NCBI GenBank assembly: GCA_017539565.1
Contig: JAFYCS010000019.1
Coordinates: 1-64,000 of the forward strand
Source: Lachnospiraceae bacterium
GTDB lineage: Bacteria; Bacillota; Clostridia; Lachnospirales; Lachnospiraceae
DNA length: 64,000 bases
Direction: 5' to 3'
The notes beneath the pieces are model-generated. The model was not told the origin of the DNA. It saw only the letters and a program-made list of their open reading frames with translations, and ran no database searches. The position numbers and the translations under genes are program-made. Below, piece by piece: positions 1 through 8,900 of this stretch (the stretch's first letter is position 1; the number at the start of each line of letters is the position of its first letter).

Positions 1-338
1 GAGTATACCGAAGGTGAGAAGTTCGATCCTGCAGGCATGACGGTCAGCGCAAATTACACCGACGGAAGCAGCAAGGCGGTTACAGGCTATACTTATTCAC
101 CTGACGGAGCACTTACAGTAAGCGACAATAAGATAACCGTTAGCTATATCGAAGGCGGCATAACCTGCACAGCAGAGCAGGCTATCACCGTTACTGCAAG
201 CGGAGAGCCCGCAGCAGTAAGCCTTAACTCCATAAGCATCACTACGGCGCCCACAAAGACCGAGTATACCGAAGGTGAGAAGTTCGATCCTGCAGGCATG
301 ACGGTCAGCGCAAATTACACCGACGGAAGCAGCAAGGC
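1..338 (+). repeat. Direct repeat, 77 bp identical, 261-bp period
   Basis: Bases 1-77 are identical to 262-338. The period of 261 bp is exactly 87 codons, so the repeat encodes the tandem Ig-like domain. The first copy may extend beyond the left window edge. Near-perfect identity of part of the unit suggests recent duplication or gene conversion and makes unequal recombination possible. Confidence 0.9.
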
Positions 339-1398
339 TGTAACAGGATTTACATGGTCACCTGATGGTGCACTTACAGTAAGTGATGACAAGATAACGG
401 TTATCTATACTGAGGATGACATAACCTGCACCGCAAGCCAGAGCATAAAAGTAAATGCAAAGGGTGGCGAAGAGCCTGAGCAGGTATCACCTATCCCCGG
501 CAGCGGAGAGGCAAGGGATCCTCAGCCTGTGATCTTAGAAGGTGAAACACTTTATCTGGTTAAGGGACAGACCTTTACGCTGGCAAAGGGCTGGAGCAGC
601 AAGGATAAGAAACTGCTCAGCGTTAGCAAAACGGGTGTGGTCAAGGCGAAGAAGCCCGGTAATACCACGCTGGTTAACGGAGATAAGACAATCGATGTTT
701 GCATCACTCAGCCCACCATCACTTCCAAAATAGCTTCACTGCCCGTGGGTTCGAGTCAGGAAATCGCTCTGAACTGCAATGAGAACCTCCCGGTACTCTG
801 GTACAGCGCTGCACCGAACATTGCGACAGTGGATCAGGAAGGCTGTGTAACAGGACATTCCAAGGGTACCGCAAAGGTAACGGCGATGATCAATGGAAAA
901 GCCTATACCTGCTCGGTTAAAGTTGTAGAGGAGAAATCTCTTCCGGAACGTGATCTGTATCTGAACGTTAAGAGCTCCAAAACGGTAAAGATCAAGGGCC
1001 TGAAGAAGACGGTATGGACGATCTCCGAAAATGAAGCGGAAGGCAGCGAGATAGTAAAGATCTCAGGCGCCAAGATCAAAGGCCTTAAGACGGGCGATGT
1101 GCAGCTTGTATGTGAGGAATATGTTTTGAACGTACATGTCGAGGATCCTGCCATAGAGGGAAGCGCAAAGCCTTATAAGATGACGGTTGACATGAAGGCC
1201 GGCGAAGTATCGGAAGAGCCTGTAACGCTTCCATATGTAGAACAGGATATCATCTTTAAGAGCAACAAGTCTTCCGTGGCTTACATCGACGATGACGGCT
1301 TTATACATGCCCGCAGCAAAGGCAAAGCAAAGATCACGGCTAAGATTAACGGAAAGACTGTTACGATCACGGTCAAGGTGAAGGATACAGGAAAGTAA
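1..1398 (+). CDS. Large secreted surface protein with Ig-like repeats (5' truncated by window)
   Basis: The reading frame is open from base 1 to TAA at 1396-1398, so only the C-terminal ~465 residues are visible. It starts inside an Ig-like repeat of about 87 residues whose next copy begins 'SLNSISITTAP'. This resembles bacterial Ig-like group 3 domains: a Thr/Ser-rich strand, an EGEKFDPAGM-type turn and a YTDGS strand. Two copies are seen, followed by a Pro/Glu linker and about 300 residues of Big_2-like beta domains (for example 'PNIATVDQEGCVTG'). No LPxTG motif or C-terminal membrane segment is present, so cell-wall attachment is not evident. The same repeats occur in the convergent gene at 2943-10733. 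The role is unknown; a surface adhesin or scaffold is inferred only from domain type. Confidence 0.85.
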   Translation, partial: EYTEGEKFDPAGMTVSANYTDGSSKAVTGYTYSPDGALTVSDNKITVSYIEGGITCTAEQAITVTASGEPAAVSLNSISITTAPTKTEYTEGEKFDPAGMTVSANYTDGSSKAVTGFTWSPDGALTVSDDKITVIYTEDDITCTASQSIKVNAKGGEEPEQVSPIPGSGEARDPQPVILEGETLYLVKGQTFTLAKGWSSKDKKLLSVSKTGVVKAKKPGNTTLVNGDKTIDVCITQPTITSKIASLPVGSSQEIALNCNENLPVLWYSAAPNIATVDQEGCVTGHSKGTAKVTAMINGKAYTCSVKVVEEKSLPERDLYLNVKSSKTVKIKGLKKTVWTISENEAEGSEIVKISGAKIKGLKTGDVQLVCEEYVLNVHVEDPAIEGSAKPYKMTVDMKAGEVSEEPVTLPYVEQDIIFKSNKSSVAYIDDDGFIHARSKGKAKITAKINGKTVTITVKVKDTGK

Positions 1399-1406
1399 TA
1401 AAAAAA

Positions 1407-1435
1407 ACGGCGGCTTTAAAAGCCGCCGTTTTTTT
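1407..1435. terminator. Bidirectional intrinsic terminator
   Basis: A perfect 10-bp stem (arms 1407-1416 and 1420-1429, 3-nt loop) is flanked by an A-run on the left and a T-run on the right. It ends the plus-strand surface gene and also lies just past the recombinase stop codon (1434-1436) on the minus strand. Confidence 0.9.
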
Positions 1436-2474
1436 AGTCTTCAGTTTTATGTTTTCTTTGTTTTTTTCTTTGTTCGGCAAGTACCGAACGGGTTTCCTTC
1501 ATTTTCTTATCTGTAGCTTTGGCGTAAATGTTCGTAGCCGTAATATTTTTGTGGCCTAATTTACGCTGAAGGGCCAGAATATCCTTTTCGGCGGCGTAAA
1601 ACTCCATGGCAAAGGACGAACGCATTTTATGGGGCGATAATTTGCGTCCTTTACCGGGGATAGATGCTAATGCGTATTTTTTTATCAACACCTCGATGCT
1701 CCTTATGGACAGGCGGTCACCTTTATTTGTTACGAAAAATGCGGTTTCGGGCTTGATGTACGGTTCCTTTTTCTTGCGTTCATTAAGATAATCCAGCAAA
1801 ACTTCGCGGGTTTCGTCTGAAAAATATATGGTCTGCATATTGCCGCCTTTTCGAGTGATTATAACTGAGCATTCCTCAAAATCAAAATCCGCAATATCAA
1901 TGCCGTGAAGCTCTGATACACGCATGCCGGTATCAAGCAATATGGTTACCAGAGCAACGTCCCTTAAACGGTATTTATCGTGTTGTTTGAGCTGCTTGGC
2001 GGTCATGCCTGTGCCTGCGTCTATGGCGTCCAGAAAACGGACCTGCTCAGCCATATCCAGGTGCAAAACCTCGTCGCTTTGATGTATTTTAACGCGTACG
2101 GCGGCTGCCACAGGATTAAATTCAATCTGGCGGTTAGCTGTCAGATACGTAAAGAACCTTGATAAGGCCGCGCGTTTGCGCGCTAAGGTTCGTTCAGCCT
2201 TTCCCTGGCCCTTGTATATGGTCAGGTATCTGGAGATGTCCTGTGACGTAATCTGACGTATCTGCTCAATACTTATTTTTCTTTTGGCTGTTTCTGCGAA
2301 ATCCGGATTATAATTGATCAGATAATCAAAAAACCAGTCCAATTCACGGGCATATGCCAGCCGTGTTGAATTGGCCATTTCGGTTCCGGTTTCCAATAAA
2401 AATGATGTACAGCAATCCGGAAGATCATTACAGAAACGGATTATTTTTTGCGTTAAGTTTTCTTTTCCGAGCAT
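1434..2474 (-). CDS. Tyrosine recombinase/integrase (XerC/XerD-like)
   Basis: 346 residues from the ATG at 2474, chosen because AGAGGA lies 8 nt upstream; an ATG at 2504 would add 10 residues but has no ribosome site. The N-terminal half is a helical SAM-like core-binding domain. The C-terminal half has the complete catalytic set: Arg185 in 'TGMRVSEL', Lys209 in the beta hairpin, His282 and Arg285 in 'HKMR', His308 in 'KLGHKN' and nucleophile Tyr317 in 'NIYAKA'. It should therefore be able to cut and rejoin DNA. The size fits XerC/D proteins or small integrases. No excisionase or phage genes are near. It sits alone between two convergent surface-protein genes sharing inverted repeats, which allows a DNA-inversion role. 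A housekeeping chromosome-dimer function is equally possible. Confidence 0.93.
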   Translation of the reverse strand: MLGKENLTQKIIRFCNDLPDCCTSFLLETGTEMANSTRLAYARELDWFFDYLINYNPDFAETAKRKISIEQIRQITSQDISRYLTIYKGQGKAERTLARKRAALSRFFTYLTANRQIEFNPVAAAVRVKIHQSDEVLHLDMAEQVRFLDAIDAGTGMTAKQLKQHDKYRLRDVALVTILLDTGMRVSELHGIDIADFDFEECSVIITRKGGNMQTIYFSDETREVLLDYLNERKKKEPYIKPETAFFVTNKGDRLSIRSIEVLIKKYALASIPGKGRKLSPHKMRSSFAMEFYAAEKDILALQRKLGHKNITATNIYAKATDKKMKETRSVLAEQRKKQRKHKTED

Positions 2475-2525
2475 TTGTATGTCCTCTGATAAAAATAATC
2501 GCATACAGAGCGTTTTATATGCGTA

Positions 2526-2554
2526 TGTGTATAAATGTGGATAATTGGGTATAA
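2526..2554 (-). promoter_or_regulatory. Cluster of three DnaA-box-like sites
   Basis: On the minus strand three 9-mers follow each other at exactly 10-bp steps: TTATACCCA (2546-2554), TTATCCACA (2536-2544) and TTATACACA (2526-2534). The last two match the DnaA consensus TTATNCACA perfectly and the first has one mismatch. They lie between the predicted recombinase promoter and its start codon, so DnaA binding could affect expression. Binding itself is inferred. Confidence 0.6.
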
Positions 2555-2574
2555 CTGTGGTTTACAATAACTAT

Positions 2575-2602
2575 ATTATATCACTCTCCCCGAATTATGC
2601 AA
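2575..2602 (-). promoter_or_regulatory. Putative promoter of the recombinase gene
   Basis: Minus-strand -10 TATAAT (2575-2580) is a perfect match. A weak -35 TTGCAT (2597-2602) lies 16 bp upstream. The implied 5' leader is about 95 nt and contains the DnaA-box-like sites. Confidence 0.5.
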
Positions 2603-2657
2603 GCATTTATTGCGTAAAACTGAAATTTAACGCATACATACATTAAAAGCATACTCC

Positions 2658-2690
2658 TCTCCTCAAGGCGTCAAAGCCGCCTTGAGGAGA
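2658..2690. repeat. 13-bp perfect inverted repeat
   Basis: Arms 2658-2670 and 2678-2690 are perfectly complementary around a 7-nt loop. The arm includes CGCCTTGAG, which recurs in the direct repeat at 2828-2836 and 2855-2863. No T-run follows on either strand, so it is not a typical terminator. Confidence 0.85.
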
Positions 2691-2719
2691 AATTTCCGAA
2701 AGTTTACTTTCGCGAAATT
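2691..2719. repeat. Imperfect inverted repeat
   Basis: AATTTCCGAAAG pairs with CTTTCGCGAAATT with a single bulged base. It directly abuts the hairpin at 2658-2690, forming a second back-to-back stem. Confidence 0.65.
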
Positions 2720-2742
2720 TCGACGCAAGGTGGCTTTGTTGA

Positions 2743-2775
2743 GTTGTGGGGAGGATGCTTTAACCTCCCCACAAC
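2743..2775. repeat. 12-bp perfect inverted repeat
   Basis: Arms 2743-2754 and 2764-2775 (GTTGTGGGGAGG and its complement) flank a 9-nt loop. It is G+C-rich with no adjacent T-run. Confidence 0.85.
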
Positions 2776-2778
2776 GAC

Positions 2779-2825
2779 ATCTGACAGATTTATCACACGA
2801 ATTGTGTGTGATAAATCTGTCAGAT
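2779..2825. repeat. 20-bp perfect inverted repeat
   Basis: Arms 2779-2798 and 2806-2825 are perfectly complementary over 20 bp around a 7-nt loop. This is the longest palindrome noticed in the window. Its right arm runs into the direct repeat starting at 2820. It could form a cruciform, a protein-binding palindrome or a strong RNA hairpin. Confidence 0.9.
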
Positions 2826-2867
2826 AACGCCTTGAGTATCGTTGAATCAGATAACGCCTTGAGTATC
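2820..2867. repeat. 21-bp direct repeat, 27-bp period
   Basis: Bases 2820-2840 and 2847-2867 are identical over 21 bp with a 6-bp spacer. Two short copies next to a recombinase gene are compatible with recombinase-binding sites. With only two copies and no cas genes it is not a CRISPR array. Confidence 0.85.
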
Positions 2868-2887
2868 ACCTTAATAATCCCAAACAC

Positions 2888-2924
2888 AAAAAAATACGGC
2901 AGAGATTTATGTCTCCGCCGTATT
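2888..2924 (-). terminator. Intrinsic terminator of the 2596-residue surface protein gene
   Basis: On the minus strand, just after the stop codon at 2943, a 13-bp stem with one G-T wobble (arms 2912-2924 and 2893-2905, 6-nt loop) is followed by a T-run. Confidence 0.88.
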
Positions 2925-2942
2925 GATAAATTTAAATCTTTT

Positions 2943-5900
2943 TTACTTCGCCACCTTAACCGTAACCGTCTTAGTAACCCCACCGGCGAAAGTGAGTTTG
3001 AGTTTTACGCTGCCGCTTTTCTTGCTAAGGTCGGAGATGTTGATGACGGTCGGATCATCGCTTACAACAGCTTTAACATTAGAAGGTTTTACAACGATCG
3101 TACTTACCGGTGCGATCAGGTGCATATTGCCGGCAGGATCCTTATAGCTGCATATCAGGTTTGCTGCAGTTGCTTTTGAGCCGTTCATTTTTACCTTGGC
3201 AGCCTTAACTGTAACAGTTGTTTTTTTTGCTTTTACATTCTTTATGGTGACGGATACTTCCTCTTCAACATCACTTATCTTAAGTTTGAATGTAAGGTTA
3301 CCCATCTTAAGGTGTTTTGCATCCAGTGCATCACCGTTGTAGTCAACCACGATATTTCCGGCTTCATTGATCACTGCACTGTAATTCTTATCTGTGATAC
3401 TTACACCGGTGAGCTCTCCGTCCACATCCTTAAAGCCGGGGACTATCACCATCTTCTGGCCTGTAACCACATCGTATTTGCTCTGTACTTTAAGACTTAT
3501 GGATTTAGCCAGATCCTTATTGCTTACGCGGATCTTTACGCTTGTTTTAGCTTCACCGTTGCTAAGTGTAATGGTATATGTCTTAGCTTTAAGATCAGCT
3601 CCTGCGGAGTAAGCTACTGTGATGACTCCGTCGGCATAGGATGCCAGGCCTGAGTTTGCCTTGTCCGCTATATCGAGCTTTCCTGCCCTCTCACCGTTTA
3701 AGTATACAGGGAAGGTAAGTACCTGATCCTTAGCATTCTTATTGACTACTATGTTCTTGGCTCCGCCAAGGTCAACATTGAGTACATCCTTCTTTGAAGC
3801 TTTGATCGTGAACGTCAGCTCTACAGGATCCTTTGCATTCCACCCTTCACCGGTGATGCTTATCTTTCCTTTTGCTGCATCATTTGCGGTGAAGCTTATC
3901 ACTCCGTCTTCTGCTATCTCAGCTGCTTTACCGGCAAACTCAGCCTTACCGCCGGTCAGATCAAGAGGCTCGTAGTTACCGCCTGCGGTCTTATAAAGCA
4001 CTGTGGTCTGCACTTTCGAATCTGTTCCCTTCTTTATGGTCACGGAAGTCGCAGAGAGCTTAAGTTCAGGCTTTTTATACTCTACAGGCAGGGTGTACTC
4101 TATAACGCTGCCGTCTGCAGTCTTAAACTCCAGTAAGCTGTTTTCTGCCTTAGCTGCATTCTTAAGATCACCTGTCACTGTTACGTTTATGGTGTTTCCG
4201 CTCAAGCTTGCCTTATAGAAGAAAACGGATTTGCTGTTGCTGTTGGTAATAACCTCATTTACGCTCACGCCCTTTATCTTAAGGCTCTTAGGTTCAGAAT
4301 CCGCATACAGGTTCCAGATGAAGTAATCCTCATCCTCTGTGATGAGCTCTTCTTCCTCTGTCTTTACGCGGCTCACGCTTATCTTCTGTTCTGCAGTACA
4401 GGTGATACCGCCTTCAGTATAACTTATTGTTATAATGTTATCACTTACCGTCAGCTCACCTGCGGGCGTACAGGTATAACCTGTCACTTCCTTTGTGCTT
4501 TCATCAGTGTAAGCAGCAGTCAATACCATTCCTGTGGGATCAAACTTCTCACCTTCCTTATAAGCTGTCTTTGCAGGAGCTGTGGTTATGCTGATGGAAT
4601 TAAGGCTTACCGTTACCTCAGGCTCATTAGCGCTTACGCTGATCTTTTGTATAGCTGTGCGGGTGATGCCGTCCTCAGTATAGCTTACTGTTACCTTATC
4701 ATCTGTAAGTGCAAGGTTTGTACTGGGTGTATAAGTATATGCCGTTACTTCCTTAGAAGTATTATCAGTATAATTAGCTACCACGACCATACCTGCAGGA
4801 TCAAAGCTCTCTCCCTCGAGATACTCTGTCTTATCGGGTGCTTTATTGATGCTTATAGAGTTAAGGCTCACTGTCTCAGGCACGTTCTCACTTACGCTTA
4901 TAGGCTGTTCTGCGATGCAGGTGATATCGCCTTCGGTATAGCTTACGATTATCTTGTTATCGCTTACAGCAAGGCTTCCGCTTGGTGCATAAGTATAAGC
5001 GGTCACTTCTTTTGATGAAGCATCCGTGTAGTTTGCTACCACGACCATACCTTTGGTATCAAATCTTTCACCTTCAAGATACTCCGTCTTATCAGGCGCC
5101 TTATTTATGCTTATGGAATTAAGGCTCACTGCCTCCCATTGTGCATATATGGTAAGGTCTGCAAAGCTTTTATCTTCCTTGCGTACGGGTGTATACTCAT
5201 CGCCGTTCTTATAAGGCCTGCCGCTTCCGTCTGCCTTATCATTCCAGCCTTTGAACATGTATCCTTCGCGGCTTGCATCATTGACGCTTATGGTCGCCTT
5301 TTCTCCGGCTTTTCCTATGGTCTTATTCTGCGATACCACTGCTCCGCTTCCGTCATTCTTGTCATAACGGATAGCATACTCAGCAGGTGCTATAGTCACA
5401 TCCACGCATACAGGCGCCGTACTCAAATGATCGGTATCAGCTTCTATCATGTACCACACATGATAGGTGCCGGCATCCGTCGCGGTGGGGACAGACTCAC
5501 CAAATCCTTCAGCAGGTGCAGTCACACCATTCGTACTGAGGGCATATCTGAACTCTCCGCCTTCAGCTGCCGCATTTGAACTTACCAGCTGCTGAGGCTC
5601 TGCGTTATATACAAGTACTCTTGCGGCAGGAGCAGTAGTTACAGCAGCTTCAACAGCTGTAACTGTCAGTTTACCTTTTATATAACTGAAATCATAGTTG
5701 GATGTTACATCATTATTACCGTTTCGGATCACTGCATTGGATGCTGTTATCTCACCTGCTTCGGTCACATGAGCCGTACTGCTTGAGGTAAGCCTTACAG
5801 AATAAAGCGTATGTCCGTCAACCAGTCCCGATATCTGTGCCATGCTCACCGATCCGTTGATGGCAGCATTAAGGGATACCGTCTGGTCAAGGACATTTAC

Positions 5901-8900
5901 ACTTACTGCCTTCTTAGCAATGCTTACTTCCACATAGCCGGCCTCGGAATCATCATGATCTTCATCGCCTTCTGCCATATACCATACATAATAGGTATCT
6001 GCATCCTCTGCCTCAGGTATATCTTCACTCCAGCCTGATGAAGGTTCAGTATCTTCATTGCCAATTGCATAAAGCAGGCTTCCGCCGCTCACCGTACCGG
6101 CGCTTACAAGCTCCTGTGCGGCTCCGTTATAGCTTAAGCTCTCCTTTGCTGCAGGTGCGGCTGTTATGCTTGCTGCATCTCCCAGCAGGACTGTAAGCTT
6201 TCCTGATACGTAGCTGATATCATAGTTATCCGTAACATCACCATTTCCGCCGCTGATATGTGCATCGGATACGTTGATCGTGCCGTTAGATGTCTTGTGG
6301 GCGGTATCGGCACTTAAGCTTACGGATGAAAGCTCATGCCCTTCTACCGCTCCGTTTATTGATGCCATGCTCACGCTCTTATCGATCTCTACGTTTAAGG
6401 AAACGCGCTGTGCTGATGCGCTGACAGTTACAGGTCTTTTGGCTATGTTTGCCGAGGTGCTTGTCTGCTGTCCGCTTTCCGAAAGCACGTAGTTAGCTGA
6501 AGCGGAACCGCTTAGAGTGATACTCTTTATATTTACTTTTTTATCCGTACCTGCCAAAGCATCCGCAAACTCAAGCTCTGCATTTACGCCCAGGCTGTCA
6601 GCCGTTACCCTGCCGTTTATCACCGCTGAAGCAGTATCTGTCTGCGCATTCGTAGTCGCATCATAGGTCTTGTTCCTTGCCTTTATACCGCTTACGGTAA
6701 CCACACGCTTTGCGATTGAAAGCTGTATGCTCTGTGCAGGTATCTCTGAGTAGTTAGTCGTACCGGGCACCTTATACCATACATAATAATCTCCGGCAGC
6801 CTTGGCTGTGGGTATGGAAGTTGAATATGCGCTTTGCGAAGGCTCTTCATCGCTGCGTGTAAGGGCATAAACGATAGTACCGATATTTACGGATCCGCCG
6901 CTTATAAGCGCATGGGATGTACCATCGTATTCAAGGCCGCTCACAGCTGCAGGTGCTTTTGTAATCTCCGGCTGGGCTTTATTTATCACAAAGCTCACGG
7001 ACTTATCCGCAACAGCCGGAGGAAGCGTATAATTGCTGTTTGAAAGCGATGCGGCTGTAGCTGTATAAGTGCTTCCCTCTGCATTTGCAGCGGTCTTTGC
7101 ACCGGAAACAGTGACTGTGCAGCTGTCGCCTGTAACAAGGTTAGTCACCGAAGCTTCAGGGCAGTGTGATGATCCGTCGTATATAAACTCTGTATTGGTC
7201 CATTTGAGGCTTGCTGTTCTTTTGTTTATATTTGCTCTGGTATTTGCAGGCTGATCCGAAAGTGTATAATTGCCTTCCTCGCTTCCGCTTAAGCTGAATC
7301 CGCTGAAGCTTACAGTTTTATTATTTCCTGCGTTCTTATCGGCAAATGATGCAGTCCCCGCCTTGATGCTCACGTCATCTCCGGCTGCCACGCCGCTTAA
7401 GATTCCGCTGCTCTTTACAGCGGCTGTGGTATTGCCATCATATTCCTTATCATTTGCGGTAACACCTGTTATGGTAACTGTCTTCCTGTTGATTGTAAGT
7501 TTTATATAAGCGCTGCCTATATGGGTTTCCGATTCATATTCGGCAGTTATATCAGCGGTTCCTGCGCTTATGATAGTAACCGCTCCGGTATTTGTTACCG
7601 TAGCAACGGATGTGTTGCTGCTTTTAAAGGTCCAGCTGCCGGCTGCTGTGCCGGCATTGCTTACGCTCTTTGAAAGTGTAAAGCCGGTATCACCGTAAGT
7701 GACGGTCCTGTCGCTACCGTTATTGATTGTAACCGTCGCTTTCTCCTTATCCTTTGCAGTGATCGTAACTACGACATCATAGTCATTATAATTTGTGGCA
7801 CCACTCACCTTTATGGTGATGGCTGCGCTTGTCTTATCACCCTGCGCTGTGGTGCTGAATGTCAGGATCCTGCCTGCAACGGAAGGAGTTCCGCTGATCA
7901 GGCCTGTTGTTCCTCCGACGGTTACATCTCCGTATTTTGCCCCTTCAGGAAGCTCCGGCAGAGTCAGGGAGGCATTCGTGCTTGCCTTATCGCTGCGCAC
8001 AGTAGCTGAGGCGGTCTTCATACCGGTATAATCCACCTTTGCTATCGTAACGCTGATCGGCGAATCAGGTACAAGATCATTATGGTTTACATCACCCTTA
8101 ACACGGTACCAGACCTTATAGCTGCCGGCATTAACTGCCGTCGGAACAGATATGTTCCACTTCTTATTCGCAGAATTGTCTGTGCCGTCAAAGTCAGGTG
8201 CAGAAGTCTCCGCAGCCGGTGTCACGGTATAGTACATCGTGCCGATATCACCGTTTACCGATCCGGCTTCAATAAGCTCCTGAGCAGAGCCACTATAGGT
8301 CAGGCCGGTCTTTGATACCGGCTGTGCGATAGCTTCGGAAGGGATAGATATCTTAAGGACTTTAAACGTTTTTTTGACCTGTTTTCCGTTTATATGCTTA
8401 GAGCTGATGGTTGCAGTATACTCTCCGGCATCATAAGGTGTTTTGGGGCTGTAGGCCACGGTATAATCCTCATTAGGCTCCAGAGTTATGCCATTGATAC
8501 TCACGGTAATTGCCTGGTCAGCTCCGTTGTAGAAGAGATCAGGCACCTCCATATCCTCCGGACGATTGTAATATGTATCAAATTTCAGAGTTTCATCGTC
8601 ATAATAAACATAGTAATCTAAAACATCGCTGAAAAAGTGCTTCAATGTATCTTCAGTAAGAGAATAGCCTTCTCCCGCTATAGCCACATTTGAGCTGACA
8701 TCTTCTTGCAGGGTTTTTCCGCAGGAGATTCCGATAGTTCCGGTAAGCTCTCCATCAATGGTGATGCAGGGGGGATATTCATTATCGTAAAAATTGCTAA
8801 TATATATATTGCTGGCGGTCTCATCATAAAAATATTTATTCCCTGAGATCACCACGGAACCGCTTACGCTCATTTTTGCGTTAGACGATATATATATACC

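Larger units (their letters stand above)
2475..2942. other. 468-bp structured intergenic region
   Basis: No gene is seen. From left to right it holds the recombinase leader with DnaA-box-like sites (2526-2554), a putative recombinase promoter (2575-2602), four inverted repeats (2658-2825), a 21-bp direct repeat (2820-2867) and the terminator of the minus-strand surface gene (2888-2924). Short plus-strand open frames here overlap the hairpins and look spurious. Confidence 0.8.

Noticed and set aside
1434-2474. Integrase of a prophage or integrative element
   Set aside because: No phage, conjugation or excisionase genes and no tRNA attachment site are visible; neighbours are surface proteins and core genes.
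2526-2554. Chromosomal or plasmid replication origin
   Set aside because: Three DnaA boxes alone are not enough; there is no dnaA, repA or AT-rich unwinding element linked to replication genes.
2820-2867. CRISPR-like repeat
   Set aside because: Only two 21-bp copies with a 6-bp spacer and no cas genes; spacing is far too short.
2663-2983. Minus-strand open frame of 106 codons overlapping the 3' end of the giant surface gene
   Set aside because: It overlaps a real gene in another frame, spans its terminator and consists largely of repeat-derived sequence.
2682-3179. Plus-strand open frame of 165 codons across the repeat cluster and the end of the giant surface gene
   Set aside because: It runs through hairpins and the terminator and lies antisense to a well-supported gene; it has no Shine-Dalgarno site or family resemblance.
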